DNA of 64,000 bases from Epinephelus fuscoguttatus (taxonomy: Eukaryota; Chordata; Actinopteri; Perciformes; Serranidae), in contig NC_064764.1 of the NCBI RefSeq assembly GCF_011397635.1, forward strand, positions 43,645,455 to 43,709,454, in the 5' to 3' direction. Both the position numbers and the translations under genes were made by a program. This document shows positions 16,173 to 27,046 of this stretch, one piece after another. The notes under the pieces were generated by a model. That model worked only from the letters and a program-made list of their open reading frames with translations, was not told the origin of the DNA and searched no databases. Each line of letters opens with the position of its first letter. Within the stretch, counting starts at the first letter, position 1.

Positions 16173-18546
16173 TCAGTTTACCTGCTGGGACCAGTGCTGG
16201 AGTAGCCTAGTCGCTGTGGCATGGGTCCAGTGGATCCGTCCCTCTCCGTGGAGAATTGGCTCCTGAGGAGTTCAGGGATAAACAAATGGTTAGACCTTAT
16301 GTATTTGTTGAGTGCATGTAGGTGCATTTGTTCCCGCTGGGGTAGGCCTCTAGAGAAATTAATGAGAGGTAGCCAGATCTCAGCCCGTGGGAATTTGGTT
16401 TTGGCCACTTTGATGAGCCTCTGCAGGTCTTTTATAGATGTCTGTGTGCTTTGGGTTCTACTGTTTAGGCCCAGAGACAGGATCAGTGTCTCTACCATAG
16501 GGACTGGGTCCATTTTGGAAAGGACGCCCTGTATGTGTCTGAAGGAGGCTCCCGGGAAGCTATCTATCTGCAGGTCCGTTACTTTAAAGGGTGGGAATCT
16601 AGCGACGTTAGAATCACCCAGAATGAGCCATTTTCCCTCACTGCTAGGCTCCAGTTTTTGATTTTGTAGGTGGTGTTAATGTGTCTGGTGGGCCTGCGTG
16701 TGGGTGTGGCTGGTGTTATTGTAGGTTCAAGTGTGGTGTGTGTTGCACCTGTACTGGGTCTGCCAAAGTCAATCTGAGACTGGAAAATGTTTCTGCGAAG
16801 AGGAGTCATGGAAGTACGTGGCAGAAGGTTGATCTCTTCAGGAGAATCTCCCAGGAGCTGGTCGATTTCCTCGGCGGTCAGGTCCATGAGTGCAACCGCG
16901 TCTGAGGGGGAGGGGGGGCGGGCGGCGGCCGTGGGCGGCTGCGACGCCCCAGAGGTTGACCGCGGGAGAGTGGATCTGGGGAGCGCTGGTCCCCGAGGTG
17001 TGGATGCAGGTGGCTGAGGAAGTGAGGTCGTCTGGAGAGCAGGTGAGGAAACCACCTTAGCTGGTCTGGCGCGGAAGGTGCGCCTAGGTCTCTGCTCCTT
17101 GGGAGTGGCAGGAGGATCCAAGGTGAGGACCGGTGATGGGGGAGGGGGAGGAGGAGGAGGAGATGGTGTGGGGGGCATTACCTGGGGGTCCCCAGGCTGT
17201 GGGGGCGGTGAGTGGTCCGGTGTGGCGCCGGCCCGTGCCGTCACGGTGGGTCGTATGGTCTGGGAAAGAGGTAGAGGAGGTGAGGGTGGTGGTGGTGGAG
17301 GCGGGGGCACTGATTGGTGTGCCTGTAGGTGCCGCGGCACCTGTGTGATCACCCGGGACATGTACTAGGGCTGATACCCCCCTGTCAGCCTGTCTGGCTA
17401 TGAGTAGGGCCTCTGTGCGCTCTACTGTGTCAGAAAGGAGCCGTCTACCCAGGTTGCGTCTAGCCCAGTTAGCTGCTATGTCAAACGGCTGTTGCCAGTC
17501 TGGGCTAGGAGGAACAGCTCGTCAATCTGCTGTTCGATAAGCTCTGAGTAATGGTCTCTCAAAATTAGCATGGTGGTCAGCGCCCAATTTTTGGCATTAC
17601 CACAAATCAAGTCAATTGTTTTATCGGTGGGTGTTGCTGGCTTAATAAGTGTGGACAAGGTATGTGTCATCTTATTAATAGTGACAGGGGGGTGGTCTTG
17701 GGACGCATTTTGCAAGTGGTGCATTCCTTTAATGAGTCTGTGGATAATGCGTCCCTTAGTGGTAAAATCTGGGTCGGTGGAGTGTGGAGCCGCCGGTCCC
17801 GGCTGGGTAGCGGCAAGAGTAGGGTCCCTACCCTGTAGTGCGGCGGCTGCGCGCTGGTCCGTGGTGGCGGAGGATCGCCACCAGCGGCCGCTGGGGGCTC
17901 CTCTCCCCCGGGTTCGGGAGTCAAGCTGAGGGCGCTGGTTCTGCTGGAAGGTGGGTTGAGAGCGCCGGTTCTGCTGGAAGGTGGGTTGAGAGCGCTGGTG
18001 CTGCTGGAAGGTGAGTTGAGAGCGCTGGTTCTGCTGGAAGGTGGATTGAGAGCGCTGGTTCCGCTGGAAGGTGGGTTGAGAGCGCTGGTGCTGCTGGAAG
18101 GTGAGTTGAGAGCGCTGATTCCGCTGGAAGGTGGGTTGAGAGCGCCGGTTCTGCTGGAAGGTGGATTGAGAGCGCCGGTTCTGCTGGAAGGTGGGTTGAG
18201 AGCGCTGGTCCTGCTGGAAGGTGGGTTGAGAGCGCCGGTTCTGCTGGAAGGTGGGTTGAGAGCGCTGGTACTGTTGGAAGCGCTGGATCTGGTGGTAAGA
18301 GGGTCCGGGAGGCCCGTACTGCTGCGCGGTCGCCCGAGGCCTGGAACGGGAGGTGGAAGGGAGGCGCATCGCGCCCAGTGGTCTGCGGGTCACTGAAGCA
18401 TATGAGGGTCTGTAGCTGCTGGGCCTGATGTCAAGACGGGTGTCGGTGTCATACCTGCTGGAGGGCCGCGGCTCTGGATACCTGCCCTCTCCGTCGGGCG
18501 CCATAACGCACAGTGGTCCAGCCCTCGTCATCATGCTCGGCCCCAT
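16173..18546 (-). pseudogene. unit 1 ORF1: Q/R/S-repeat, helical and SGNH-hydrolase-like protein, frameshifted
   Basis: From a candidate ATG at 18546 (MGPSMM) the ORF runs through an Arg/Tyr/Ser-rich start (SSRYDTDTRLDIRPSSYRP), about 11 ten-residue repeats like RSQPTFQQNR, and then the helical domain (IIHRLIKGMHHLQ, IKPATPTDKTIDL, LILRDHYSELIE). It is interrupted near 17,500. The next open segments give a poly-Pro linker, MDLTAEEIDQLLGDSPEEIN and the start of the SGNH domain. There a T-run (4 instead of 5 T, about 16,633) shifts the frame. The SGNH remainder (LSLGLNSRTQ, LINFSRGLP) continues to 16,178. The true start codon is uncertain because the 5' frame differs between copies. Confidence 0.88.
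17933..18280 (-). repeat. unit 1 30-bp coding minisatellite
   Basis: About 11-12 tandem copies of a 30-bp unit, encoding on the minus strand ten residues of the type RSQPTFQQNR. Variation between copies is mostly at codons for N/H/D and P/L/S. All six frames are open through it, which generates long spurious plus-strand ORFs. Confidence 0.95.
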
Positions 18547-18648
18547 GGTCGAGATCGGGTTTGTGAGGCAACAAAAATCAACAAAGACTCGGAGCAGAGC
18601 TCTGATTCACTGAATTTTATTGCTCCCACTTTGAAGCACAAAAAAACT

Positions 18649-18682
18649 GCTACGTTTGGTATGGTTGAACCTTCTTCAGGCG
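18649..18682 (-). ncRNA. hammerhead-like motif, unit 1 (core box damaged)
   Basis: Minus strand: GC, CTGAAGA, A, GGT-loop-ACC, then CAAACGTAGC instead of GAAACGTAGC. The missing G12 would abolish hammerhead catalysis if the base is truly absent. The same defect occurs in units 2, 4 and 5. Confidence 0.35.
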
Positions 18683-18746
18683 AATGTTGCTAACGCTAAC
18701 GAGCTATGCTAATGCTAACGAGCTATGCTACAGCGTGCGTGTCGAG

Positions 18747-18803
18747 ATGGCGTCCAAGGCCAAAAGAAGGAAATGGAGTGGAGCGGAGGAGGAAGTAGTG
18801 TGA
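18747..18803 (+). CDS. 18-codon plus-strand micro-ORF in the leader, antisense to the element
   Basis: GAGATGG-context ATG encoding MASKAKRRKWSGAEEEVV and a TGA. Basic patch followed by a W-x3-EEE motif. In unit 2 the corresponding sequence has lost exactly three bases and stays in frame; in unit 4 indels destroy it. It might be a relic of a captured first exon (the start of Myb/SANT-like domains often looks similar). Could be chance. Confidence 0.25.
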   Translation: MASKAKRRKWSGAEEEVV

Positions 18804-19429
18804 CAGGTCATGGGTCACCGTCTTAAAGGGAAACTCCACTGCCGCTGTATGATATTGTTATTTTTAAAGACATAAATATTAAATGAATTTATTACTCGTA
18901 TCTTTCTGTGGTAGTGTCTTTTTGGATTAATTTTTAAAAAATTATATATATTTTTATATTTAATGAATTTGTATTTTAAGATTGTCCAATTGTGGTTATG
19001 AATTTAATTCTGTGGTTGTCTCTTTGTTAGATTAATTTTTGAATTTTTCAGTTGTATTTTAGTATTGTCCAATTGTAATTAATTAATTAGATTAATTTTT
19101 GAATTTTTAAATTGTATTTTAGTATTGTCCAATTGTAATTAATTAATTAATTAGATTAATTTTTGAATTTTTAAATTGTATTTTAGTGTTGTCACATTGT
19201 AATCCATTATAAAATTGTACATTAAATTCTGTGGTTGTGTGTTTATTGGGTTAATTTTAAATTTTTAAATTGTATTTTAAGTGTTGTCCAATTGTAATTA
19301 GTGTTGGAATTATGAATTGAATTTCCTGGTGTCATGAATTGTTAATATAAACCACTCCTTCTCTGGGCGTGGACAGTAGGTCCCACAGCAGTACAGGCAT
19401 AAATTCAATCATAAACAAGAACATTGAAC

Positions 19430-19690
19430 ATGACATCCTATCATGGGCTGATGCCAACATTATCCTATCATATGCAAATGCAAAATCATCCTAACCTGGG
19501 TGAATGCAAACATCCTCATGTAATGTGTAAGTGTAAACATAAACATCATCCAATCATGGACGAGTGCCAACATCATCATAAAACCAGATCAATAAAATCT
19601 GGGAGGGTCTGTGCAAGCATTATCACATACACTCATAAACCATTATACCCCAATAGCATCCTGTTATGTGTTAGGGTGTGGCCCAAATAG
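19430..19690 (+). CDS. 86-codon His/Cys-rich ORF in the leader (probably minisatellite-derived)
   Basis: ATG at 19430 to a stop at 19690. It encodes tracts such as CKHPHVMCKCKHKHHP and CQHHHK, arising from a degenerate minisatellite of about 28 bp (AACATCATCCTATCATGGG-like). The same ORF is present in all seven units with only a few changes (unit 6 loses the last codons by one indel). Conservation may simply reflect the youth of the array. No homology recognised. Confidence 0.3.
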   Translation: MTSYHGLMPTLSYHMQMQNHPNLGECKHPHVMCKCKHKHHPIMDECQHHHKTRSIKSGRVCASIITYTHKPLYPNSILLCVRVWPK

Positions 19691-19770
19691 GTTCTTTATA
19701 AATAAACACACAATATCCAAATTAAGAGGAAGGGAAGGGAAACCGAGAGGCGAGGAGAGGCACGGGCTTG

Positions 19771-21308
19771 GTTAGGGTGAAGGGAGTTGAGTCTCATCGT
19801 CGAAGACGATGAGACTAAAAGGCACAGTCCATCATCCCTCCTCAGAGTCCCATCCCATAGACTAAGGTAGTTTGAGGTCAAAGGTCAAGTCCAAGTGGCC
19901 GTAGCGTAGAGTCAATTTGGGGTCAAATTAAAAGCTAGAGTCCACATTGTTCTGGTGGGGGTTGGGGTCCGTCAGGGTGTATTTAGAGTCAGAGGTCACA
20001 TCCAAGTTGTGGTAGACTGGGGCCAGTTTGGGTTCAAATTAAGTACTAAAATAAACCTGAGTTTGGTTAGTGTGTGGGTGTGTGCGTGCGGCGTGCGTGC
20101 AGCTTTTAGGAGGGTCAGAGGTCCCTTCCTGGTTGTGGTGGCCTGTAGACAATTAGGGTTCAGATTAAAAAGTCGAGTCCGTTAGATTTGGTTAGGATTA
20201 GGGCCCGTCAGGTGTGGTTAGGGTCAGAGGTGACGTCCAGGTCGTGGTGGAATAGAGTCAAATTGGGTTCCAGTTGAATGCCAGGGTCCTCCTTGGGTTA
20301 GGTTTAGGGCTCATGACCAGGTCAGGGTTAGAATAGAAATGATAAGGCAGGTCGTGAACAGGTGAGTGGTTAGGATGAGGGCTGAAATGGCACAGTCACC
20401 TAGTAAACAATAAACATTAGTAAACATCAATAAACAGTAAACATTAATGGTAGAGGGACTGCCATATTGTTTGGTTGGTTCCCTTCCTGATTAGGTCACT
20501 GGGTTCCAAAAGTGTCCAGGAGGTGGCTCCATTCCCTCTCTGTGATTGAGGTCTGGAGGCAGACCAAGGTGAAGGGACAAGGGTCCTGACCGGGTCCTTG
20601 GTTAGGGTGAAGGCTGAAATAGTACAGTCACATCAGAAATCATAATAAGAAAAATATGAATATATAGCGATCCCAGGAAACCGCATCATTGTTTGGTTTC
20701 ATATTGTATCCCGAAGGTGTGGTTGGAGGGTGTGGAGGAGGCGGATGCATGTTGCCTGTGAAATTAAAGGCTGGAGGCAAGCCCAGGTGGGACAAGGGTC
20801 ATGACCCGTAAGTGTGGTTAGGGTGAGGCTGAAATCATGCAGTCACATCACAAATCATAATCAAACATAATAAGTGGGAAACCGCATCGTTGTTCGGTTT
20901 CCTTTTTGTATCCGGGAAGTGTGGTTGGAGAGTGTGGAGGAGGCGGATGCATGTTCCCCGTAAGCTTAAAGGCTGGAGGCAAGCCCAGGTGAAGGGGCAA
21001 GGGTCATGGCCTATGGTTGTGGTTAGGGTGAGGGTCGAAGTTGTCCAGTCTCGTGCTAAATAATAAAACATAAATAATAGAGAGACAACATCATTGTGTG
21101 GTTTCATGTTGTATCTCGGTCATGTGGTGGGAGGGTGTGCAGGAGGCGAATCCATGTCCTCTGTAAAGTCATTGGCTTGGAGGCAGGCCCAGGTGAAGGG
21201 GCAAGGATCATGAGTAGGCCTCGTGGTTGGGCTCCAGTCTGAAATAATAAGGTGACACAGTAAAACAAGAGAGAATAAACATCATTGTTCGGTTCCATTG
21301 TTCATTGT
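19771..21308 (-). repeat. unit 2 3' tail repeats
   Basis: Same layout as unit 1. The (GT)n/GCGTGC tract near 20,070-20,102 is clearly shorter than in other units. Confidence 0.85.
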
Positions 21309-23482
21309 TCATTTTTCATTAAGGCCGTGTGGTTGGAGTGTGTCCAGGAGGCGGATCCATTTTCTTTCCGCCCTTCTACGTTGCGCCGTGGACCAGCGTG
21401 GGTTGGTCTCCAGGACCGTGGTCCTCAAGGCAGTCCAGCCATGTTGTATGAAATGCTGTATGACTGGTATTTGTGTGTTGTGTTGTTTACAAATGTTGTA
21501 TTTATATTGGTAAAATCTCACTCTGATTGTGTTACCTGTCTCTCCAACATACTGCATGTGACAATTGGTGCAAAAAATTAAATATACACAGTTTCTGGAA
21601 CCAATGGTGGTTCCCCTTGTGTTTAAAAACATTATTATTAATTGTGTTGCATACCCAGAGGCGGTGCTGAAAAAATTCCCCGTGTCTTGTGGACTTAGGG
21701 TCCCCCAGTGGTTTTAATTTGGCTCTCACTAAATAATCTTGTAAATTTCTGTTCCTTCTGTATGCAGAAATAAGTCTGTGATCCTGGAGCAGCCGAGAAT
21801 CCCCAATCCTGGTAAAAATTGTTCTTCACCTTCCTGATTAGTCTGACTGCAGATGTGGAATAATTGGTAATAATTGGGAGAGGAGAAGAGGCCCAAATAG
21901 GTCTGGTCTGGTTGAAAGTCCTGAATGATTTTCTTAAGAAGGAGCGAGAGTACCCTCTAGTGGCCAAAGTGGAGAATAACACTTTAGTGGCTGATCTGAA
22001 ATCCTCCTCTCTAGTGCAGACCCTGTAAAATCTGAGGAGCTGGGATTTAACAATGCCTGAGTAAGTGTGTTTTGGATGATAACTGGCCTTGTGAAGTAGG
22101 GAGTGTGTGTCTGTGTTTTTAAAAAATATTTTGATGTCCAATTTGTGTGTTTGTGAAAAGTTAGGACCTTTGTACGTGGTGGTGTCCAGGAAATCAACAG
22201 AGGTGAAATTAATAGTGGCTTTTAATTTTATGGAGGGATTATGGTCATTGAGCAGAGTTAAAAATGTATCAAAATCCTCCCTGTGGTGGTTCCAGATTCC
22301 CCAGATATCATCTAGATATCTGTAATAATAGAGGGGTTTTTTGGGGGAAGCTTGCAGTGCTGTCTGTTCCCATTCAGCCATAAAAATATTAGCATAGGCC
22401 GGTGCAAATTTCTTGCCCATCGCGTGCCTTTAATCTGCAGGAAAAATTTACCGTTAAACTCAAAGTCATTCCGGGTTAGGTTTATTTGTAACAATTCTAA
22501 TAATTCCTTGTCCGGTCTTTTAGAGTCAGGATATTTAAAGAAAATGTTCTTTATGGCTTGAATGCCCTGTGGGATATCAATATTTGTATATAGACTGTCA
22601 ATGTCCATGGTAAAAGAAATGAGTCTGGAGGAACAGAAATTTGTTTTATTTTTCAATAAAATCATAGGTGTCTTTGATGTAACTTGGGTGTTTGACAGAG
22701 AGGGGATTGAGGTAAAAATCGAGATACTCTGCTGTAAAATAGGTTTCACTGTTGCAATCTGATACAATGGGTCTGCCAGGAGGGATTTCATGGGGTTTGC
22801 TCCATTTGTCAGGCTCCTTATGGATTTTGGGCAGCATGTAAAAGCGTCTGGGTCTTGGTTCTCCATTGCCAATTAAATATGTTTTTGTTTAGCATTAATA
22901 AATTTTTGTCATACAATTTTTGTATGGTATTTTCTACCATGGGGATAGTTTGTAGATAAATAGGTGTTTTGATTTGAGTGTAATAATTTTTATCTGCCAA
23001 TTGTCTGTGTCCTCCCACACATACTGGTCCCGGTCCATTACAACCACTGCGCTACCCTTGTCGGCTGGTTTAATGACTAGAAATTCGTTATTTTGTAAGG
23101 ACTTTAAAGCATCTGTTTCAGGTTTAGTAAGATTGGGTTTATTTCTGATTATTTTAAATTTGGTGTCAAAATGTTGTGTATCTTGCTGAATAATTTTCCT
23201 GATGTTATCTGGCAGTTTCGCTAATGGAGGGGTCCAGTCAGATTTTGGAGTAAATGGTGGGGGGTCGGAGTCTCCTCTCCCATCAAAGTAAGCTGCGATC
23301 TTTAATTTCCTATGGTACTGTTGGAGGTCAAATCTGGTGCTCTGTACCAGATTTTTGTTGCTGCCCCTGGTGGGGATAAACGTGAGACCTTTGCTCAATA
23401 AAGAGAACTGTGCTGGGGACAGTATACATTTTTTACTCAGGTTGATAACAGTTTTATTCCCCTCCTGAGGTGGCAGGTTCAT
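21309..23482 (-). pseudogene. unit 2 ORF2: Penelope RT plus GIY-YIG, frameshifted
   Basis: Open from 23482 through KPADKGSAVVVMDRDQYVW to about 23,010, where one C is missing. A 241-codon segment, 22,420-21,695, covers motif B end, YRYLDDIWGIW, SYHPKHTYSGI and the linker. The nuclease segment 21,632-21,309 is complete to GLNEK and the stop. Breaks: about 23,010, 22,890 (shared A-run deletion), 22,640, 22,420, 21,800 and 21,625. Confidence 0.92.
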
Positions 23483-23490
23483 GGGGATTC

Positions 23491-25824
23491 TCAGTTTACC
23501 TGCTGGGACCAGTGCTGGAGTAGCCTAGTCGCTGTGGCATGGGTCAGTGGATCCGTCTCTCCGTGGAGAATTGGCTCCTGAGGAGTTCAGGGATAAACAA
23601 ATGGTTAGACCTTATGTATTTGTTGAGTGCATGTAGGTGCATTTGTTCCCGCTGGGGTAGGCCTCTAGAGAAATTAATGAGAGGTAGCCAGATCTCAGCC
23701 CGTGGGAATTTGGTTTTGGCCACTTTGATGAGCCTCTGCAGGTCTTTTATAGATGTCTGTGTGCTTTGGGTTCTACTGTTTAGGCCCAGAGACAGGATCA
23801 GTGTCTCTACCATAGGGACTGGGTCCATTTTGGAAAGGACGCCCTGTATGTGTCTGAAGGAGGCTCCCGGGAAGCTATCTATCTGCAGGTCCGTTACTTT
23901 AAAGGGTGGGAATCTAGCGACGTTAGAATCACCCAGAATGAGCCATTTTTCCCTCACTGCTAGGCTCCAGTTTTTGATTTTGTAGGTGGTGTTAATGTGT
24001 CTGGTGGGCCTGCGTGTGGGTGTGGCTGGTGTTATTGTAGGTCTGGCGGTGTGGGTCTGCCAAAGTCAATCTGAGACTGGAAAATGTTTCTGCGAAGAGG
24101 AGTCATGGAAGTACGTGGCAGAAGGTTGATCTCTTCAGGAGAATCTCCCAGGAGCTGGTCGATTTCCTCGGCGGTCAGGTCCATGAGTGCAACCGCGTCT
24201 GAGGGGAGGGGCGGGCGGCGGCCGTGGGCGGCTGCTGCGACGCCCCAGAGGTTGACCGCGGGAGAGTGGATCTGGGGAGCGCTGGTCCCGAGGTGTGGAT
24301 GCAGGTGGCTGAGGAAGTGAGGTCGTCTGGAGAGCAGGTGAGGAAACCACCTTAGCTGGTCTGGCGCGGAAGGTGCGCCTAGGTCTCTGCTCCTTGGGAG
24401 TGGCAGGAGGATCCAAGGTGAGGACCGGTGATGGGGGAGGGGGAGGAGGAGGAGATGGTGTGGGGCATTACCTGGGGTCCCCAGGCTGTGGGGCGGTGAG
24501 TGGTCCGGTGTGGCGCCCGTGCCGTCACGGTGGGTCGTATGGTCTGGGAAAGAGGTAGAGGAGGTGAGGGTGGTGGTGGTGGAGGCGGGGCACTGATTGG
24601 TGTGCCCCTGTAGGTGCCGCGGCACCTGTGTGATCACCGGGACATGTACTAGGGCTGATACCCCCTGTCAGCCTGTCTGGCTATGAGTAGGGCCTCTGTG
24701 CGCTCTACTGTGTCAGAAAGGAGCCGTCTACCCAGGTTGCGTCTAGCCCAGTTAGCTGCTATGTCAACGGCTGTTGCCAGTCTGGGCTAGGGAGGCGAAC
24801 AGCTCGTCAATCTGCTGTTCGATAAGCTCTGAGTAATGGTCTCTCAAAATTAGCATGGTGGTCAGCGCCCAATTTTTGGCATTACCACAAATCAAGTCAA
24901 TTGTTTTATCGGTGGGTGTTGCTGGCTTAATAAGTGTGGACAAGGTATGTGTCATCTTATTAATAGTGACAGGGGGGTGGTCGTGGACGCATTTTGCAAG
25001 TGGTGCATTCCTTTAATGAGTCTGTGGATAATGCGTGCCTTAGTGGTAAAATCTGGGTCGGTGGAGTGTGGAGCCGCCGGTCCCGGCTGGGTAGCGGCAG
25101 AGTAGGGTCCCTACCCTGTAGTGCGCGGCTGCGCTGGTCCGTGGTGGCGGAGGATCGCCACCAGCGGCCGCTGGGGCTCCTCTCCCGGGTTCGGGAGTCA
25201 AGCTGAGGCGCTGGTTCTGCTGGAAGGTGGGTTGAGAGCGCCGGTTCTGCTGGAAGGTGGGTGGTGCGCGCTGGGGCTGCTGGAAGGTGAGTTGAGAGCG
25301 CTGGTTCTGCTGGAAGGTGGATTGAGAGCGCTGGTTCCGCTGGAAGGTGGGTTGAGAGCGCTGGTGCTGCTGGAAGGTGAGTTGAGAGCGCTGATTCCGC
25401 TGGAAGGTGGGTTGAGAGCGCCGGTTCTGCTGGAAGGTGGATTGAGAGCGCCGGTTCTGCTGGAAGGTGGGTTGAGAGCGCTGGTCCTGCTGGAAGGTGG
25501 GTTGAGAGCGCCGGTTCTGCTGGAAGGTGGGTTGAGAGCGCTGGTACTGTTGGCACCGCTGGATCTGGTGGTAGAGGGTGCGGGAGGCCCCACTGCTGCG
25601 GCGGTCGCCCGAGGCCTGGAACGGGAGGTGGAAGGAGGGCGCATCGCGCCCAGTGGTCTGCGGGTCACTGAAGCATATGAGGGTCTGTAGCTGCTGGGCC
25701 TGATGTCAAGACGGGTGTCGGTGTCATACCTGCTGGAGGGCCGCGGCTCTGGATACCTGCCCTCTCTCCGTCGGCGGCCATAACGCACAGTGGTCCAGCC
25801 CTCGTCATCATGCTCGGCCCCAAT
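23491..25824 (-). pseudogene. unit 2 ORF1, frameshifted
   Basis: The SGNH start is in frame here: the T-run has five T and reads KWLILGDSNVARFPPF (23,957-23,544). Further upstream, indels interrupt the proline-rich linker, the helical domain and the repeat region. The CAT that would give the candidate start ATG in unit 1 is AAT in this copy. Confidence 0.88.
25208..25555 (-). repeat. unit 2 30-bp coding minisatellite
   Basis: As in unit 1, but one repeat (about 25,260-25,280) is diverged in sequence. Confidence 0.93.
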
Positions 25825-27046
25825 GGTCGAGATCGGGTTTTGTTAGGAAACAAAAATCAACAAAAAGACTCGGAGCAGAGCTCTGATTCACTGAATTTTG
25901 CTCCACTTTGAAGCACAAAAACTGCTACGTTTGGTATGGTTGAACCTTCTTCAGGCGAATGTTGCTAACGCTAACGAGCTATGCTAATGCTAACGAGCTA
26001 TGCTACAGCGTGCGTGTCGAGATGGCGTCCAAGGCCAAAAAGAAATGGAGTGGAGCGGAGGAGGAAGTAGTGTGACAGGTCATGGGTCACCGTCTTAAAG
26101 GGAAACTCCCACTGCCGCTGTATGATATTGTTATTTTTAAAGACATAAATATTAAATGAATTTATTACTCGTATCTTTCTGTGGTAGTGTCTTTTTTGGA
26201 TTAATTTTTAAAAAATTATATATATTTTTTATTTAATGAATTTGTATTTTAAGATTGTCCAATTGTGGTTATGAATTTAATTCTGTGGTTGTCTCTTTGT
26301 TAGATTAATTTTTGAATTTTTCAGTTGTATTTTAGTATTGTCAATTGTAATTAATTAATTAGATTAATTTTTGAATTTTTAAATTGTATTTTAGTATTGT
26401 CCAATTGTAATTAATTAATTAATTAGATTAATTTTTGAATTTTTAAATTGTATTTTAGTGTTGTCACATTGTAATCCATTATAAAATTGTACATTAAATT
26501 CTGTGGTTGTGTGTTTATTGGGTTAATTTTAAATTTTTAAATTGTATTTTAAGTGTTGTCCAATTGTAATTAGTGTTGGAATTATGAATTGAATTTCCTG
26601 GTGTCATGAATTGTTAATATAAACCACTCCTTCTCTGGGCGTGGACAGTAGGTCCCACAGCAGTACAGGCATAAATTCAATCATAAACAAGAACATTGAA
26701 CATGACATCCTATCATGGGCTGATGCCAACATTATCCTATCATATGCAAATGCAAAATCATCCTAACCTGGGTGAATGCAAACATCCTCATGTAATGTGT
26801 AAGTGTAAACATAAACATCATCCAATCATGGACGAGTGCCAACATCATCATAAAACCAGATCAATAAAATCTGGGAGGGTCTGTGCAAGCATTATCACAT
26901 ACACTCATAAACCATTATACCCCAATAGCATCCTGTTATGTGTTAGGGTGTGGCCCAAATAGGTTCTTTATAAATAAACACACAATATCCAAATTAAGAG
27001 GGGAAGGGGAAGGGAAACCGAGAGACGAGGGAGAGGCACGGGCTTG
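25825..27046 (-). other. unit 2 5' leader
   Basis: Same elements as unit 1: damaged hammerhead-like motif at 25,924-25,957, micro-ORF near 26,022 with a 3-bp in-frame loss, AT-rich repeats, and the His/Cys ORF (26702-26962). Confidence 0.7.

Larger units (their letters stand above)
12444..19770 (-). mobile_element. array unit 1 (leftmost, contains the array edge)
   Basis: Full unit: 3' tail 12444-13990, ORF2 13991-16164, ORF1 16173-18546, 5' leader 18547-19770. Its left end is a unique-sequence junction, which defines the 3' terminus of the element. It differs from the others by an extra TAC-like insertion near 14,066 in the GIY-YIG coding end. Confidence 0.95.
18547..19770 (-). other. unit 1 5' leader/promoter region
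   Basis: From ORF1 outward: a hammerhead-like motif (18649-18682, with the GAAA box damaged to CAAA); GCTAACGAGCTATGCTAAT direct repeats (about 18,690-18,732); an opposite-strand 18-codon ORF (18747-18803); AT-rich repeats of about 65-72 bp built on TTAGATTAATTTTTGAATTT and TTGTCCAATTGTAATTAAT (about 18,950-19,300); a roughly 28-bp degenerate minisatellite (about 19,427-19,575) containing the octamer ATGCAAAT at 19472; and a TATA-like TTTATAAATAAA at about 19,695, some 65 bp from the unit's 5' end. Promoter role inferred. Confidence 0.7.
19771..27046 (-). mobile_element. array unit 2
   Basis: Shortest full unit (7276 bp): tail 19771-21308, ORF2 21309-23482, ORF1 23491-25824, leader 25825-27046. 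Has lost a short stretch in ORF1 near 24,045 (about 30 bp before the FGRP-encoding sequence) compared with the other units. Confidence 0.95.

Noticed and set aside
17078-17368. Plus-strand Gly-rich ORFs (GGGGGGDGVG) opposite the ORF1 linker
   Set aside because: Complement of the poly-proline linker; no conserved motif of their own.
17933-18280. CRISPR-like appearance of regular 30-bp repeats
   Set aside because: The repeats are contiguous without spacers, lie in a eukaryotic coding frame and have no cas genes.
17956-18396. Long plus-strand ORFs rich in LLEGGLRALVLLEGG (and equivalents in every unit)
   Set aside because: They are antisense shadows of the 30-bp coding minisatellite, which is open in all frames. 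The minus-strand frame connects to the helical and SGNH domains.
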